Source: Gentiana macrophylla
Lineage: Eukaryota; Streptophyta; Magnoliopsida; Gentianales; Gentianaceae
Assembly (NCBI GenBank): GCA_026214975.1
Contig: JAOBSW010001262.1
Coordinates: forward strand, 1-64,000
Direction of reading: 5' to 3'
DNA length: 64,000 nucleotides
In this document: positions 35,061 to 45,978 of the stretch, piece by piece
How positions within the stretch are numbered: the first letter of the stretch is position 1
Layout of the letters: each line of letters opens with the position of its first letter
Translations under genes and position numbers: made by a program
Notes under the pieces: model-generated
What the model was told of the DNA's origin: nothing
The model's input: the letters and a program-made list of their open reading frames with translations, nothing else
Database searches by the model: none

Positions 35061-35336
35061 AATTAATGATATAACATCTTTACCATTCAAAAAAATACAA
35101 TTAATCTTGCTTTAGAAATTAATGTATTGCATCATTAACTACAAGGGGGTTATACCTTACTTTGTAGATGGAGTTTATTAGTGAACACCAAAGTCTTCCA
35201 GCAATACTCTAGGAAATGTCTTTTCGCACGGCCATTTGTCTTATTGCAAAGTAATTAATTTCCAATTTTACCCTTAAATTTTTTTCATTTACGCGCCTAC
35301 ATTCTGACTGGTGTTCGGTCAGAATGTGAAACATTA

Positions 35337-35790
35337 TACCTACCCATAATGGCCAGGACAAATTAGTTTATTCTTACCCGAACGTGGTCAGAAAAACATT
35401 ACATGTTCGGCCTATAAATGGTCCGATACGTTTCTGAAATTTTTATACCGCCATGGTTATATTCTGACTTGAAATAAGATTTTACCTACCCAAATGTGGT
35501 CAGAATAATTTAACTTATTCTGATCCGAAAGTGGTTAGAAAAACAATACATGTTCGGCCCCTAAAATGGTCCGATACGTTTTCGAAATTTTTCATGCCAC
35601 CGTGGTTATATTCTGACTTGAAATAGGAGCGAAAAATGTAATTTTCCGGCCTGTAAAGTGGTATGTATTGTTTCCCAAACATATATAACAATGTCTCTTT
35701 ATTTAGACCAAACATTGGTCCGGAAAACATAACGTTCTTGGCCTATAACACGGTCTGAATAATATACAATTCATGACTCATTAGGGTCAG
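35337..35790. repeat. tandem repeat of about 147 bp
   Basis: Two clear units start at ACCTACCCATAATGGCCAGG (35337) and ACCTACCCAAATGTGGTCAG (35484). Each ends near GGTTATATTCTGACTTGAAA. A third, more decayed unit follows to about 35790. Words such as GTGGTCAGAA and GGTCCGATACG recur. No open frame is kept. Confidence 0.65.
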
Positions 35791-36426
35791 AATTAATAAA
35801 GATCAAAGTCAACATGGATAATGATGGATTTCAAATAAGATATAAAGATGATATTGTCAAGGATAAATTAGTAGTTTGAAATATAATATTTTAAGTTGTT
35901 AGATTAAATAGATTCAAATTAGAGATAAAGAGCCAAAAGTCCTTTTTTTGACACAAAATAAATAAATAGGACACACTTATTTTTTTAGTTGCAAAAAGGA
36001 CAAACAATTTCAGACGGACAAAATTACCCCTTTTATTAAAGGGACGCGCGCATATGTATTAAATCTTCCGCCGCTTCAGGTTTGTTTGTTTGTTTGTTTG
36101 TTTTTTTTTTTTTTCAAACAACCGTAACTTTTGATTTACAACTCCGATCATCGAAATTTTTTCACCAAAATTCATGTTTTTTTTTGCTCTTCAATTTGAG
36201 CCCAAATCACGATACCCTTCCGACGTATATTTTGAAAGACGAAAAAATATTTGTATTAACGGAGCGCTTTTTTCTTATAAGCGACCGTAACTTTTGATTT
36301 AGAACACCGATCATCAAAATTGTTTCACCAAAGTTCATATTTTTTATCTTCATTTTGAGACCGCGTTTGATACCTTTCGGCGTAGTATTTGAAAGCCGAA
36401 TTTAATCGCAGCATTTACATTAACAC

Positions 36427-37290
36427 GATGTCGATGTCGATGTCGATGTCGCGTAGTATCGATATCGATGTCGATTATACAAGAATATGCAGGAGAACAT
36501 TCCACCGCATGTTAACAAACTCGCCAGATTAATAGCAAGTACAACAAACTATAGATTTAGTACAATATGTACATCGATTAACAACATGAAAAATAAAGAA
36601 AAAAGCAGGATTTACGCTTGTTTTAGTCTCTATTTACCATCATCAAAGCTATTTAATCACCTGAATTTCTTTGTAAGGTCTTTATCCGAGAGATAAAGAT
36701 CATTCTCCAAATGCAAAAATCAGATACACTAACACACCGTGTTAAATTGGTTTATATGATACAATTCGGAAGAGATAGAATCATTAATGAGATAACTTGA
36801 TTAAGGTGTGGTGTTTATAACATGCGAGGTTGAGAGTTAATCACTTGAATTAAGCCTAAAAGTACATCAGGACTAAAAGGTAATACATAGAAGATCAATA
36901 CAGCAGACTATAGATTTAGTACAATAGGGGTACATCAGACTAAAAGGTAATACATAGAAGAACAATACAAGTCTGAAACAGTCTGAACTATCAGCCAAAT
37001 TATAAGAAGGATATTCAAGTTCAAAGAACTAAATTATCATGCCCGAATTCACAAGGTGATGAATTACAAGTTTGAGAAGCCAATGAACTAGGCCTATCTA
37101 TTACATTATGATACAATGTAGGTCAAAAACCTCAGCACACCAAGGCACATAGTAAGCCTATGAACTAGGCCTATCTATTGCATTAAGGCACACACAGATA
37201 TCGAGTATATCGATGTCAGCGATATCGATGTCGATGTCAGCGCGATATCGATCGTGATTCGTGATATCGATGATCAGTAGTATCAGTATC
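36427..37290. repeat. TCGATG / TATCAG microsatellite patches
   Basis: Runs of TCGATG occur at 36427-36472 and mixed TCGATATCG/TCAG words at 37198-37290. The related element at 55745-55775 instead reads ACAGTATCAGTA and TTATCAGTATCAG. The CGA form may be a misread CAG form. Confidence 0.6.
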
Positions 37291-37685
37291 AGTCTCATTT
37301 AAGGCTTAATTCAAGTGACTACTTCAAGGCACATATAAGGCTCATTTAAGGCTCATTCAAGAGGATCAGGATATATTCAAAGCTTCAACTATCCAGATGA
37401 TAAAAGGCTCTTACAACAGCACTTTAAAGGTAAAAGTCTCAGTCAATGGTTCAGCAAGAATGGAGATAGCATATATACATCAGCAGGTGTTCAAATGTAG
37501 ATTAGGTGAAGTAAATCAGCTAGAGATCAAATGCAAAGCAGCAGGTTTTATGTTCAGATTTAAAAGTTCTACTTCTTGTTCTAGCAACTATTCTAAGAAA
37601 ATGTAATCTTCAAGAACAACTAATCCTCCATCTCAATTCAGAAAATAACATCTGGAGGTAATGATTAATGAGATCACATGCCTGC

Positions 37686-37931
37686 CTAGTAGTAGTACGG
37701 TCCCAAGTTTCTCATCGGCATTTGGCGAACCAATCCAAGTGCGTGATCCAACATCTTGGACTCGGCATAACCTGACAAAAGTACATTGACACACACAGTG
37801 ATCTTCACAGGAATTTCATCGAACACCATTCGAGCATCACGGTTATCCAAAGATTTCACATACAAATGGCTTGTTGAATCATCGCAGTTAGCAAAAGAAG
37901 AATCACTGAAACTTGAAAATGTGATAGTCAA
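37686..37931 (-). pseudogene. pentatricopeptide repeat (PPR) protein fragment captured in the MULE
   Basis: PPR proteins bind organellar RNA. An 81-codon open frame on the minus strand contains one and a half PPR motifs. They read DARMVFDEIP, then VCVNVLLSGYAESKMLDHAL and GLVRQMPMRNLG. Full PPR proteins have many such repeats, so this is a captured fragment inside the Mutator-like element. No transit peptide or further repeats flank it. The helix pattern A..VFDEMP / W..LLSGYA is clear despite substitutions. Confidence 0.75.
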
Positions 37932-39849
37932 TCAAAAAAAAATGCTGCTATTCAGATGGATAGCATTACTGCTTCCCTCGTGGCTGAAGCAGAGGAAAAG
38001 ATCTACTTGCAACAAGAATTGGAAGATCTAAGAACATGAGAAGAACAATCTTCGCTATTTGAAAAGCGATGCGAATGCTTTTATATTTGTAGTCTTTGAA
38101 CAAAGAACATGAGAAGGCGAGAGGACTCGAAGCCGGTCGCGTGCCATACCGCCGGCTGCTTTGGAAGCTAAGCTTTCAAAATTTCAATGGCTAGTGAGAG
38201 AGAGAAATTGGGTCCTTTTTTGAATGATGAAACAAATCATGATTTACGTGTTTGGAGAAAAGGTTACAAAGTGAATCCATTCAAAAGTAGTAGTATATTT
38301 CACGGAATAGTGTTATTTTGATATTGTCTTGGGAAAGTTTGCAAAAGTTGTCTGATCTTTCTACTACGTATATGAAATCGAATTACGATCGTAGCTTCAA
38401 TGAGCTTCACGGTAGAAAATAAGGGTAATTTAGTCCAAATGAAATTATTTGTCCATATTGCAACTAAAAAAATATGTGTGGATTAATGCTTAATTAAGGG
38501 GGGGAAAGTGGACTTATACCTAATTTTTCCTTCAAATTATATTTTGTTATTACTTATCTTTAATAGTCATTATCTTTTGGACTATTTTTAGTATAAATAT
38601 CAGTGTAATTCAACCAGATGAATCAATTCAATAAAACACCAGTCTTTTCTTCCGTCTGCGTATTCTGGTTTTCTTTATGGTGTCAGAGCCAGGGGCGGGG
38701 GTTCGAGTGCCTTAACATTGGTGAACCCTCGCCCGATCCTCTTCCGCGTTCTTAAATCATTAGCACGTGAAGCAACCCAAAATAATTTCCGCATCCATTG
38801 CTGCATTTTTTCTCCTTCCGCATCGATCACCACTTTCACGTGTCTTACACAAAATTTCATTTTTTTTTCATGTGTCAATAGAGACCAGTTTAAAAAAAAT
38901 AAATAAATAAAATAAAAGGGTACTACATTAATCAAGGCTTTTTTGCAAAATGCGTATCTCTAGGTTCCTCTACTTTCGAACACCCTTGCCATTTGCTTCA
39001 CTTAGCCATGAAAAAGAACACCAATACAGCCGAATCGTTACCCGGCTATCCACGCCAAAGCTTCCTTCACTTTCAATGCCTTTCCAGTTTCATTTTTATA
39101 TTTTGGAGTCTATATATATTTTTTTAATTTAATAAATAAACATTTTGACATATATCATCTTATATTTTTATTTTACATCCATTCAATGTCTATGTCTATT
39201 TTTTTAGGTGCGATTAAGAAACAAAAAAATATTACAGATCTAAGACAATAATCACAATGAAGACAAATCCCCCTGTCGGACGGTGCAAAAGTTAGAGCAT
39301 GTTTGTCGTCATCATCAGAGAAAATTGAGAAGATTTTTCGACAAAACAAAAAAAAACCAAAATACACCACAGGTGAAAAGCCATGAGCCAGGAGCCAAAA
39401 GAGCCAAGAGCCAGGAGCTAATTGCCGTGGATGTCAAAAAATGGTATCGTCTTCTTTGTTTGTTGACATAGCAAACGTTGCCTCCAACCCCGGCAACGTT
39501 TGAGGGAGGGTAATAAAGATCAAAGTCAACATGGATAATGATGGATTTCAATGAAGATATAAAGATGATATTGTCAAGGATAAATTAGTAGTTTGAAATA
39601 TAATATTTTAAGTTGTTAGATTAAATAGATTCAAATTATATTTTGTTATTATTTATCTTTAATAGTCCTTATCTTTTGGACTATTTTTAGTATAAATATC
39701 AGTGTAATTCAACCATATGAATCAATTCAATAAGACACCAGTCTTTTCTTCCGTCTGCGTATTCTGGTTTTCTTTAAGAATAATATGCATGTTAAATGTC
39801 AATACGAAACTCACTCTCGCCCATGACATGTGTGATACATGTTTAGTGT

Positions 39850-40070
39850 GAAACAACAGTCTCTTATGCTAGGTGGTGAACCAGCTTGATGAAGATGCAA
39901 TCTTCTGCCAAGAACTATCTAATCAAGATCTCATCATTTCACTTTATTTACTCACTACATTAATTAACATTAATTTATTTACTATAATAATTTATTACAA
40001 TTTGTATGATTAATCATTTATTCATCTAAAAAACAATTATTCCTTTTTCATTACTTTGACCAATTTATCG
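39850..40070. repeat. diverged duplicate of 43830-44075
   Basis: Shared words in order are GCTAGGTGGTGAAC/GCTAGGTGTTGAAC, GCTTGATGAAG-TGCAAT, TCATTTCACTTTA, TTTATT-ACTATAAT and CATTTA-TC with AAAATTATTCC. This looks like two copies of an unclassified repeat or LTR piece. Confidence 0.5.
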
Positions 40071-40084
40071 ATGTTTGCATGATT

Positions 40085-41399
40085 TCTTACCGACTAGCTA
40101 GAACCTTGCATGAAGGAATCTTGGTCGGATGAGTCGGAGTTTGTGGTTGGGGCAAGGGGCGTTGCGGCATGTACTCTTAAGCGCCCGACTTGCGAAGGTG
40201 GTTTGGAGTGCCTCACCTTTTGTGCTATTTTTTTGTCAGTAACGCCCTGGACCCGGTGCAGTAGCGCTAAATGAGTCATAAATGCCCGGTCAAGCTGCTT
40301 AGACCGCCATCCTCGCTTGGTCTAAAAGGGCTAACCCGAGTTGACAAGACCTTTATGTCTCACACTTATATGGGGGTGAGCATTCACTTAATTTACCGAT
40401 GTGGGATATCACATTCTCCCCCCCTTATAAGGGACTGGCGTCCTCGCCAGGACGGCCAAGACTTGTCCCGGATCGTCCCTACCAGAGGTTACTAGAGGCC
40501 ATCCTTACACCGTCTTCTTGTACGGTGCAACGCATAGTTCCGTATGATAGTCGGCTCTCTGATACCATTCTGTAACGCCCCCAGACCCCGGGCCTGGTAG
40601 CGCTAAATGAGTCATAAATGCCCGGTCAACTGCTTAGACCACCGTCCTCGCTTGGTCTAAAAGGGCTAACCCGAGTTGACAAGACTTTTATGTATCACAC
40701 TTATATGGGGGTGAGCATTCACTTAATTTACCGATGTGGGATATCACATTTGCGCCGGATTGCTTCGTCACGTTTTCGGGACCTTTGGTTACAGTTGATG
40801 GAGGAGTTGCCGGAGGCAGACTTCGTGGATATTGTGACGTTAATGTGGAACATTTGGAAGATGCGATGTAAGGCGGTTTTTGAGGGCAACAAGTTTATGC
40901 ATCGAGGATCCGTGCTTTCGTTATTGGCGACTAATGAATATAAAGCCACTTGCATGGCCCTTAGACATCTCATCAACAATCCCGGTGCTTGTTGTTGGAT
41001 CGAGGCGCCCCGCATGTTGGAAGGTTGAAGTGCAACATAAGCGCTTGATTCTTGAATCATCATTGGCGGTTGGTGTTATCTTTTGGGATAGCCAGGGTTC
41101 CATTGTGGTGTCCTTCCTTTCGATTTCAACCCGGTCATTAAAGCCGACTTTCTAGAGTTGAGGCGGTGTTCATGGCCACGATGGAGGCTAGAAAGATGTA
41201 CATCTAGGACTTGATGATCGAGAGTAAGTGTTTGGCATGTGTGCGTGGCTAACTTGACATAAATAGGATCATACTTTGTTTGGATGCTTGCTGCAGGATT
41301 GCTTACGGGAGTCCTTGTAAAAAGTGGGCGACCACCGGATGATGTTTTTTCCACGCGTTAAGCGGATTTGAGTTAATATAATCTTGTTTTTCTAAAAAA
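40085..41399 (+). mobile_element. L1-type LINE 3' fragment, split by a TRIM
   Basis: The left part (40085-40240) reads ALRHVLLSARLAKVVWSASP, which resembles the zinc-binding RT-associated domain. After the TRIM the right part (40752 on) continues FRDLWLQLMEELPEADFVDI and TLMWNIWKMRCKAVFEGN. An RNase H-like segment follows near 41060 (LAVGVIFWDSQGSIVVSF). The element ends with a short 3' UTR and CTAAAAAAA at 41399. Two or more frameshifts are present. The RT core itself is missing, as in the usual 5'-truncated LINE. Confidence 0.78.
40241..40751 (-). mobile_element. TRIM (miniature LTR retrotransposon), minus orientation
   Basis: Two direct repeats of about 180 bp (40241-40421 and 40572-40751) carry GTAACGCCC at one end and GGGATATCACA at the other. 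Read on the minus strand they run TGTGATATCCCACATCGG to GGGCGTTAC. The 150-bp middle holds a primer-binding site (minus strand ATGGTATCAGAGAGCC, about 40555-40570) and a purine tract next to the second LTR (minus strand AAGGGGGGGAGAA). There is no coding capacity. It interrupts a LINE; the likely target duplication TTTGT/TTTGC has one mismatch. Confidence 0.85.
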
Positions 41400-41640
41400 A
41401 TCCAATAAAGTGTAACTAACAATTAAGTTCACAATATCCCTATTGATATATATTTTCTTTGAACACCCGGTATTAATTTATCAGCAAGGTTCTATATGAG
41501 TACAAAACTAACATAATTCAAGATATATTATATTTCATTGATTCAACTGGATGGGAAGAATACAAATATATAAGCCTTGGTAACTTGGCATCCAAATATA
41601 TAATAGATAAATACCAATGATATAAAATATAAGATAAATA
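41400..41640 (-). other. AT-rich sequence, possibly LTR of the adjacent copia fragment
   Basis: On the minus strand it follows directly after the RNase H end and contains GCTTATATATTTG, a TATA-like motif. LTR ends were not identified. Confidence 0.35.
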
Positions 41641-43330
41641 TTTAAACTATTTCTAGAGTATCCTCGACACGCCCCTGCAATCCCGTGGGAAGTGGCTGAA
41701 CATGTTGATTGGACTTTAAACTGACAAAACGAGGCTGAGCCAACGGTTTGGTGAGGACATCGGCTAACTGATCCTTCAAGGAGATAAAAGAGATGCCGAG
41801 CTTACGGGCATCAACTAATTCACGAACATGGTGGAAGTCGATCTCTATGTGCTTCGTGCGGGCATGAAACACTGGATTGTGAGCAAGGTAGGTGGCACCA
41901 ATATTATCACACCAAAGAGTAGGCGGGGAAGACAACGGAACCTGCATCTCACGAAAAAGACTACAAAGCCACTGAAGTTTTGCGGCAGTATTAGAAAGAG
42001 TCTTATACTCGACCTCAGGGCTACTCTTTGAAACCGTCAAGTGTTGCTTACTACTCCCACTAATTAAATTATCACCAAGGAAAACACAATATGCCCCAAC
42101 AGAATGGCAATTATCAGCGTCAGCGGCCCAATCAGAGTCAGAATAACCCGGAGAGAAATAGGGGACCGGCGAGAGAAGAAGAGTCCATCGAAGATAGTGT
42201 GCTTAAGATAACGAAGAAGACGTTTAACCGCAACCCAGTGAGCTTCGGTAGGCAAATGCATATACTTACTAACCTTGTGAACCGTGAATGCAATATCAGG
42301 CCGAGTGAAACTGAGATACTGTAGACCGCCAACAATAGCGCGGTAAAGGAACGGATCAGCGCAGGGAGGGCCGGCGTCAAGCGTAATTCGGGAAGAGGCC
42401 GACATAGGCGTCTGACAAGGAATAGCCCATCGGAGTTAGGAAGATATACTTGCGCTGAGTGAGAAATAGCCCATCGGAGTTAGGAAGCACCTCAATGCCA
42501 AGATAAGAGACAACCTGCTCAACAAGAGAATAAAACGAGCCAGTAATAATATTATAATCCACATAAATCATAATATAAACGCGAGCACCATCACGAGAAT
42601 AAATGTTTAAGGAGGTGTCGTCTTTGGAGCCGACAAACCCAAACTGAGTCAAGACATCAGTGAAGCAAGGGAACCAAGCACAGGGAGCCTGACGAAGGCC
42701 ATAAAGACTGCGACGAAGATGACAAACATAATCAGGATAATCATGGTGAGCAAATCCATGTGGCTACTGCATATAAACAGGATCAGATAAATGTCCATGG
42801 AGAAAAGCATTCTAAATGTCCACTAAGAGACGAGACCAACCCTGCGAAACAGCAAGAGATAGAAGAAGACGAATGGAGGCCGGTTTAACAACCGGACTAA
42901 ATGTGTTAGTGAAATCAACCCCTTTGGCTTGATGAAAACCCTTGGCCACAAGGCGAGCCTTGTGACGCTCAAAACAGCCATCCATATGATGCTTAGTACG
43001 ATAAACCCATTTATTTCCAACAATATTCATGCGAGGATGCAGAGAAACTAGATCCCAAGTATGGTTGCGTAACAACGCGTCGATTTCCTCTCTCATAGCA
43101 TTATGCCAATTCGAGTATTTGGAGGCTTCGGTGTAGGAAGTAGGGTCGAGGGAGTTGGTATACACATCAAGGGCTTTAGGAAGCGGAAAACGGATAAAGT
43201 CAGTCCGAGAGATAGGCTAAAAGAATTGGCTTTGGTTCAAGTAACCATGGTATGAGTGGGAGCAGGTTGGTCAGGAGACGAGACTTGAGAGGCCGAGGTG
43301 AAGTGGGCGCGAGGAAAGGTCAAGACAACA
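41640..43330 (-). pseudogene. Ale-like copia reverse transcriptase - RNase H fragment
   Basis: On the minus strand the RT starts near 43165 (KYSNWHNAMREEIDALLRNH, then HKARLVAKGFHQAKGVDF). It continues through stops near 42810 and 42760 to 42652-42377, and on to 42405-42064 (YRAIVGGLQYLSFTRPDIAF). RNase H is 42040-41642 (LWCDNIGATYLAHNPVFHAR, DQLADVLTKPL). The catalytic motif reads YVDY instead of YVDD near 42570, and several stops and frame slips occur, so it is inactive. Integrase and gag are absent. A 25-bp block (ATAGCCCATCGGAGTTAGG) is duplicated at 42422 and 42467. Confidence 0.88.
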
Positions 43331-43390
43331 CGAGACATCACGGACATAAGAATAGGGACAAAACAATGGCTACACATAAGATAAAGCGTA

Positions 43391-43616
43391 ATGAAGACCA
43401 AGCGAAAAATGGATCCAGTCTCCACACAATATTCCAGTCTGCAGTTCGTTTCGTGTTATATATATACGGCTTACCAACCATTCATGAAGACCGAGCCGAA
43501 AATGGATCCAATCTCCACACAGTATTCCAGTCTGCAGTTTGTTTCGTGCTATATATATACGACCTACCAACCATTCATGAAGACCACGCCGAAGATGGAT
43601 CCGGACTCCACACATT
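43391..43616. repeat. 93-bp tandem repeat
   Basis: Units start at ATGAAGACC near 43391, 43484 and 43577; the third is partial. Because 93 is a multiple of three, two plus-strand frames stay open and repeat a 31-residue unit (SAVRFVLYIYGLPTI / SAVCFVLYIYDLPTI). There is no evidence that this is a gene. Confidence 0.75.
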
Positions 43617-43829
43617 CCGATCATGAGTTCATTCGTGTTCGTGTCTTGAATCCTCTCCGGCAGAGTTTATATATATCTCAAGAGGCGTCATCTTTAATGA
43701 ACAAGAATTTCGTTACACCTTTACTAATCACAACCCCAGTCTCGAACCAACATCCTATGCAAGCCAACATCTATGGGAACCCAGAGGCTTCTCAACGTGC
43801 AGAAAGTCTTCCGGCAAGATCTCTACTAC

Positions 43830-44075
43830 GCTAGGTGTTGAACCCCTCCAAAAGCTGGCTCCAAAAATCGAAGAATCTAGCTTGATGAAGGTGCAATGTT
43901 CTCCCAAGACCTATCTTTTCAATTACTCGTCATTTCACTTTAGTCATCCACTACTTTATTTCCCATTACTTTAATTTATTCACTATAATACTTTATAACA
44001 ATTTCTCTAAATAATCATTTAATTTTTTCATCAACACACAAAGAAAAATTATTCCATTTTATTCTACTTAATTCA
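43830..44075. repeat. diverged duplicate of 39850-40070
   Basis: This is the second copy of the unclassified repeat described at 39850. Confidence 0.5.
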
Positions 44076-44184
44076 AGTCAAATTTGAAATAATTAACATC
44101 CACACGGACACATATTTAGGTTTTGTAAGTATTTGAGTTAAACATAATTACTTTGAATATGTGCGATTATAAGTAGGCTTTATT

Positions 44185-44415
44185 GTTAAAAAGGACAAAA
44201 TAAGAGTGGAAATATGTAAAAAGGACAGTGGAATTTTTTATTGGGTGAAAAGGACAAACCAAACAGTGGAATAGTGGATTCCACTGTAAAGACAATGCAA
44301 CCAACAGTGTATTTTGAGTAACAAACAGTGGAATTGTCCTTTAACACATGATTTTTTCCACTGTCCTTAATCCTATTTTTCAATTTTTTTTGTCCTTTAT
44401 TACCACTCCCCCTTA
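44185..44415. repeat. foldback repeat with AAAAAGGACA ends and AACAGTGGAAT units
   Basis: The left arm has AAAAAGGACAAAATAAGAGTGG and the right arm the inverse TTTTTTTTGTCCTTTATTACC. The centre repeats CAGTGGAAT and its inverse ATTCCACTG. It is similar in plan to 32690-33045. Confidence 0.5.
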
Positions 44416-44944
44416 TAAGTATTCTTTTAATAGTGATAATTGATGTTGTTCGTGATGTTGTTACCCGTACTTGTCAAATAAATGGGTGTTGTTATAAAAC
44501 TATGAAAATAACTGAGAAACAACAAGTGGAAAAACAAAAAATGGAGAAGAATAGAAAATGCTTGTATATTATTTTAAATGCATAATGGGTATTTATTGTA
44601 GATATTAGAGCGTAAAAACAATAATTTGAAAGTATAAAAAATCCACGTAAATAAATCAGAATAATAGATAATCAATCAATGATATCATTTCGTGTTGAAT
44701 TTTTACATATTTTTATTTTTATTATAACATATATATATTTTTTAGTGCAAATTAGTTATAAGGCCGTCGTTAGAGAATTAATAATCATTTAGGACACTCT
44801 GAAATCTTATTTAGTTATAAGGACATTCTAATTTTAAGAAGGAAACTTATTTAGTTATAAAGACATTCTAATTTCAAGTGGATAAAGAAGAAAAAGGAAG
44901 GGAAAAAAAAAAGATGAAGCGTTGAAAAAAAATAACGCTGGTGA

Positions 44945-45425
44945 CATTGATTTTTTTTTTTTAAGATGCAGTGACATTGATGACTTATGCAGTGACAATA
45001 TTGATGTCCGATGCAGTGACATTGATGTCCGATGCAGTGACATTGATGAATGATGCAGGGACATTAAGCTAAACATTCAAGATCGTGTTAATGAATTGAG
45101 GGATTCCACAATGAATCCAATTATCAGGAGGGCACAAACAACGTGTGGCCATTACAAAGTCATAGTGAAGAGTCTTTGTAGTTTCACCAAACTTGTACTT
45201 ATCCATATTAAAAGCTCCACATTTGGAGAAATGCAAAACAAGAGCAGCGGTGATCGATGCGATTGTTAGGTTTTATGCGGTGACATTGACGACTTATGCG
45301 GTGACATTGATGTCGATGCGAGGGACATTGGCGACTTATCGCGGTGACATTGATGTCTCGAAGCGGTGACATTGATGACTTATGCAGTGACATTGATGTC
45401 TGAAGCAGTGACATTGATGACTGTA
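44945..45425. repeat. minisatellite 1, 21-24-bp GCAGTGACATTGATG units
   Basis: Two clusters (44945-45062 and 45270-45425) repeat GCAGTGACATTGATGTCCGAT-like units. In the second cluster the unit often reads GCGGTGACATTG, again a CAG-type change. The minus-strand reading MSLHRTSMSLHK comes only from the repeat. Confidence 0.8.
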
Positions 45426-45654
45426 TTTACAATTAGATAACTAATGCAATGATATTGATGTCACCGCATATACAACTTGATACACGCATTTGATAACGTT
45501 GTAAAGTAACTTTATTTCTTTGTTATCTTTAAATATTTGATTGATGTTGGTTTATTTGATTAGTGTTGGTTTAAATTTTCGATAACTTTGTAAAATAACT
45601 ATTTTTTTTTTGTTTTTTTTTGGTTTAAATGCATATTTTTACAACCAAAGGTAT

Positions 45655-45824
45655 GCATAAATTGTTACAATAACACGTCACTGCATAAATCGTTACAATA
45701 ACACGTCGGTGCATAATTCGATACAATAAGACATCCTTTGCATAGATCGCTACAATAAGAAGTCAACTGCATAAATCGCTACAACGAGGCGTCATTGCAT
45801 AAATCGCTACAATGAGATGTCACT
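45655..45824. repeat. minisatellite 2, six units of 28-29 bp
   Basis: Six tandem units of the form GCATAAATCGCTACAATAAC followed by RCGTCACT are present with few changes. Confidence 0.85.
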
Positions 45825-45837
45825 GATCAAGGTTGCC

Positions 45838-45978
45838 AATGGATCGCGGCGGTCAATACATCATGGTAGCCAATGAATCGCGGCGGTGAATGCATCGGGG
45901 TGGTTAATGGATCCCGGTGGCCAATGCATCCGGGTAGGTGGTCAATGCATGACGGTGATCAATACGTCACGTCGATTT
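45838..45978. repeat. minisatellite 3, GGTGGCCAATGCATC-type units
   Basis: About seven degenerate units contain CAATGGATCGCGGCGGT, CAATGCATC and related words. They are unrelated in sequence to the two arrays before it. Confidence 0.7.

Larger units (their letters stand above)
35922..38530. mobile_element. Mutator-like non-autonomous transposon 1 (pack-MULE-like)
   Basis: A perfect 9-bp duplication TTCAAATTA (35913-35921 and 38531-38539) flanks 2609 bp, as expected for Mutator-like elements. The intact LTR at 39511-39776 shows the empty site. The terminal inverted repeats are long but diverged; both contain TTTTTTTAGTTGCAA, GGACAAA and GGAC-AAATTACCC words. A transposase was not found. The body holds a PPR gene fragment on the minus strand, a plus-strand helical piece near 37950-38030 (AEAEEKIYLQQELEDLRT), and subterminal sequence shared with the second copy at 55244. 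Confidence 0.85.
35794..39776 (+). mobile_element. small coding-less LTR retrotransposon with a nested Mutator-like element
   Basis: The left LTR is 35794-35921 plus 38540-38677 and the right LTR is 39511-39776; each sums to exactly 266 bp. The element is flanked by the 5-bp target duplication AGAAT (35789-35793 and 39777-39781). The primer-binding site TGGTGTCAGAGCC starts at 38678 and the polypurine tract TTTGAGGGAGGG ends at 39510. The internal region is 833 bp with no recognisable retroelement protein, so it is a TRIM/SMART-like non-autonomous copia element. The LTRs begin TAATAAAG rather than TG. A 2.6-kb DNA transposon split the left LTR after insertion. Confidence 0.88.

Noticed and set aside
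44855..45414. Minus-strand frames with repeated MSLHRTS
   Set aside because: They are pure translations of the GCAGTGACATTGATG minisatellite.
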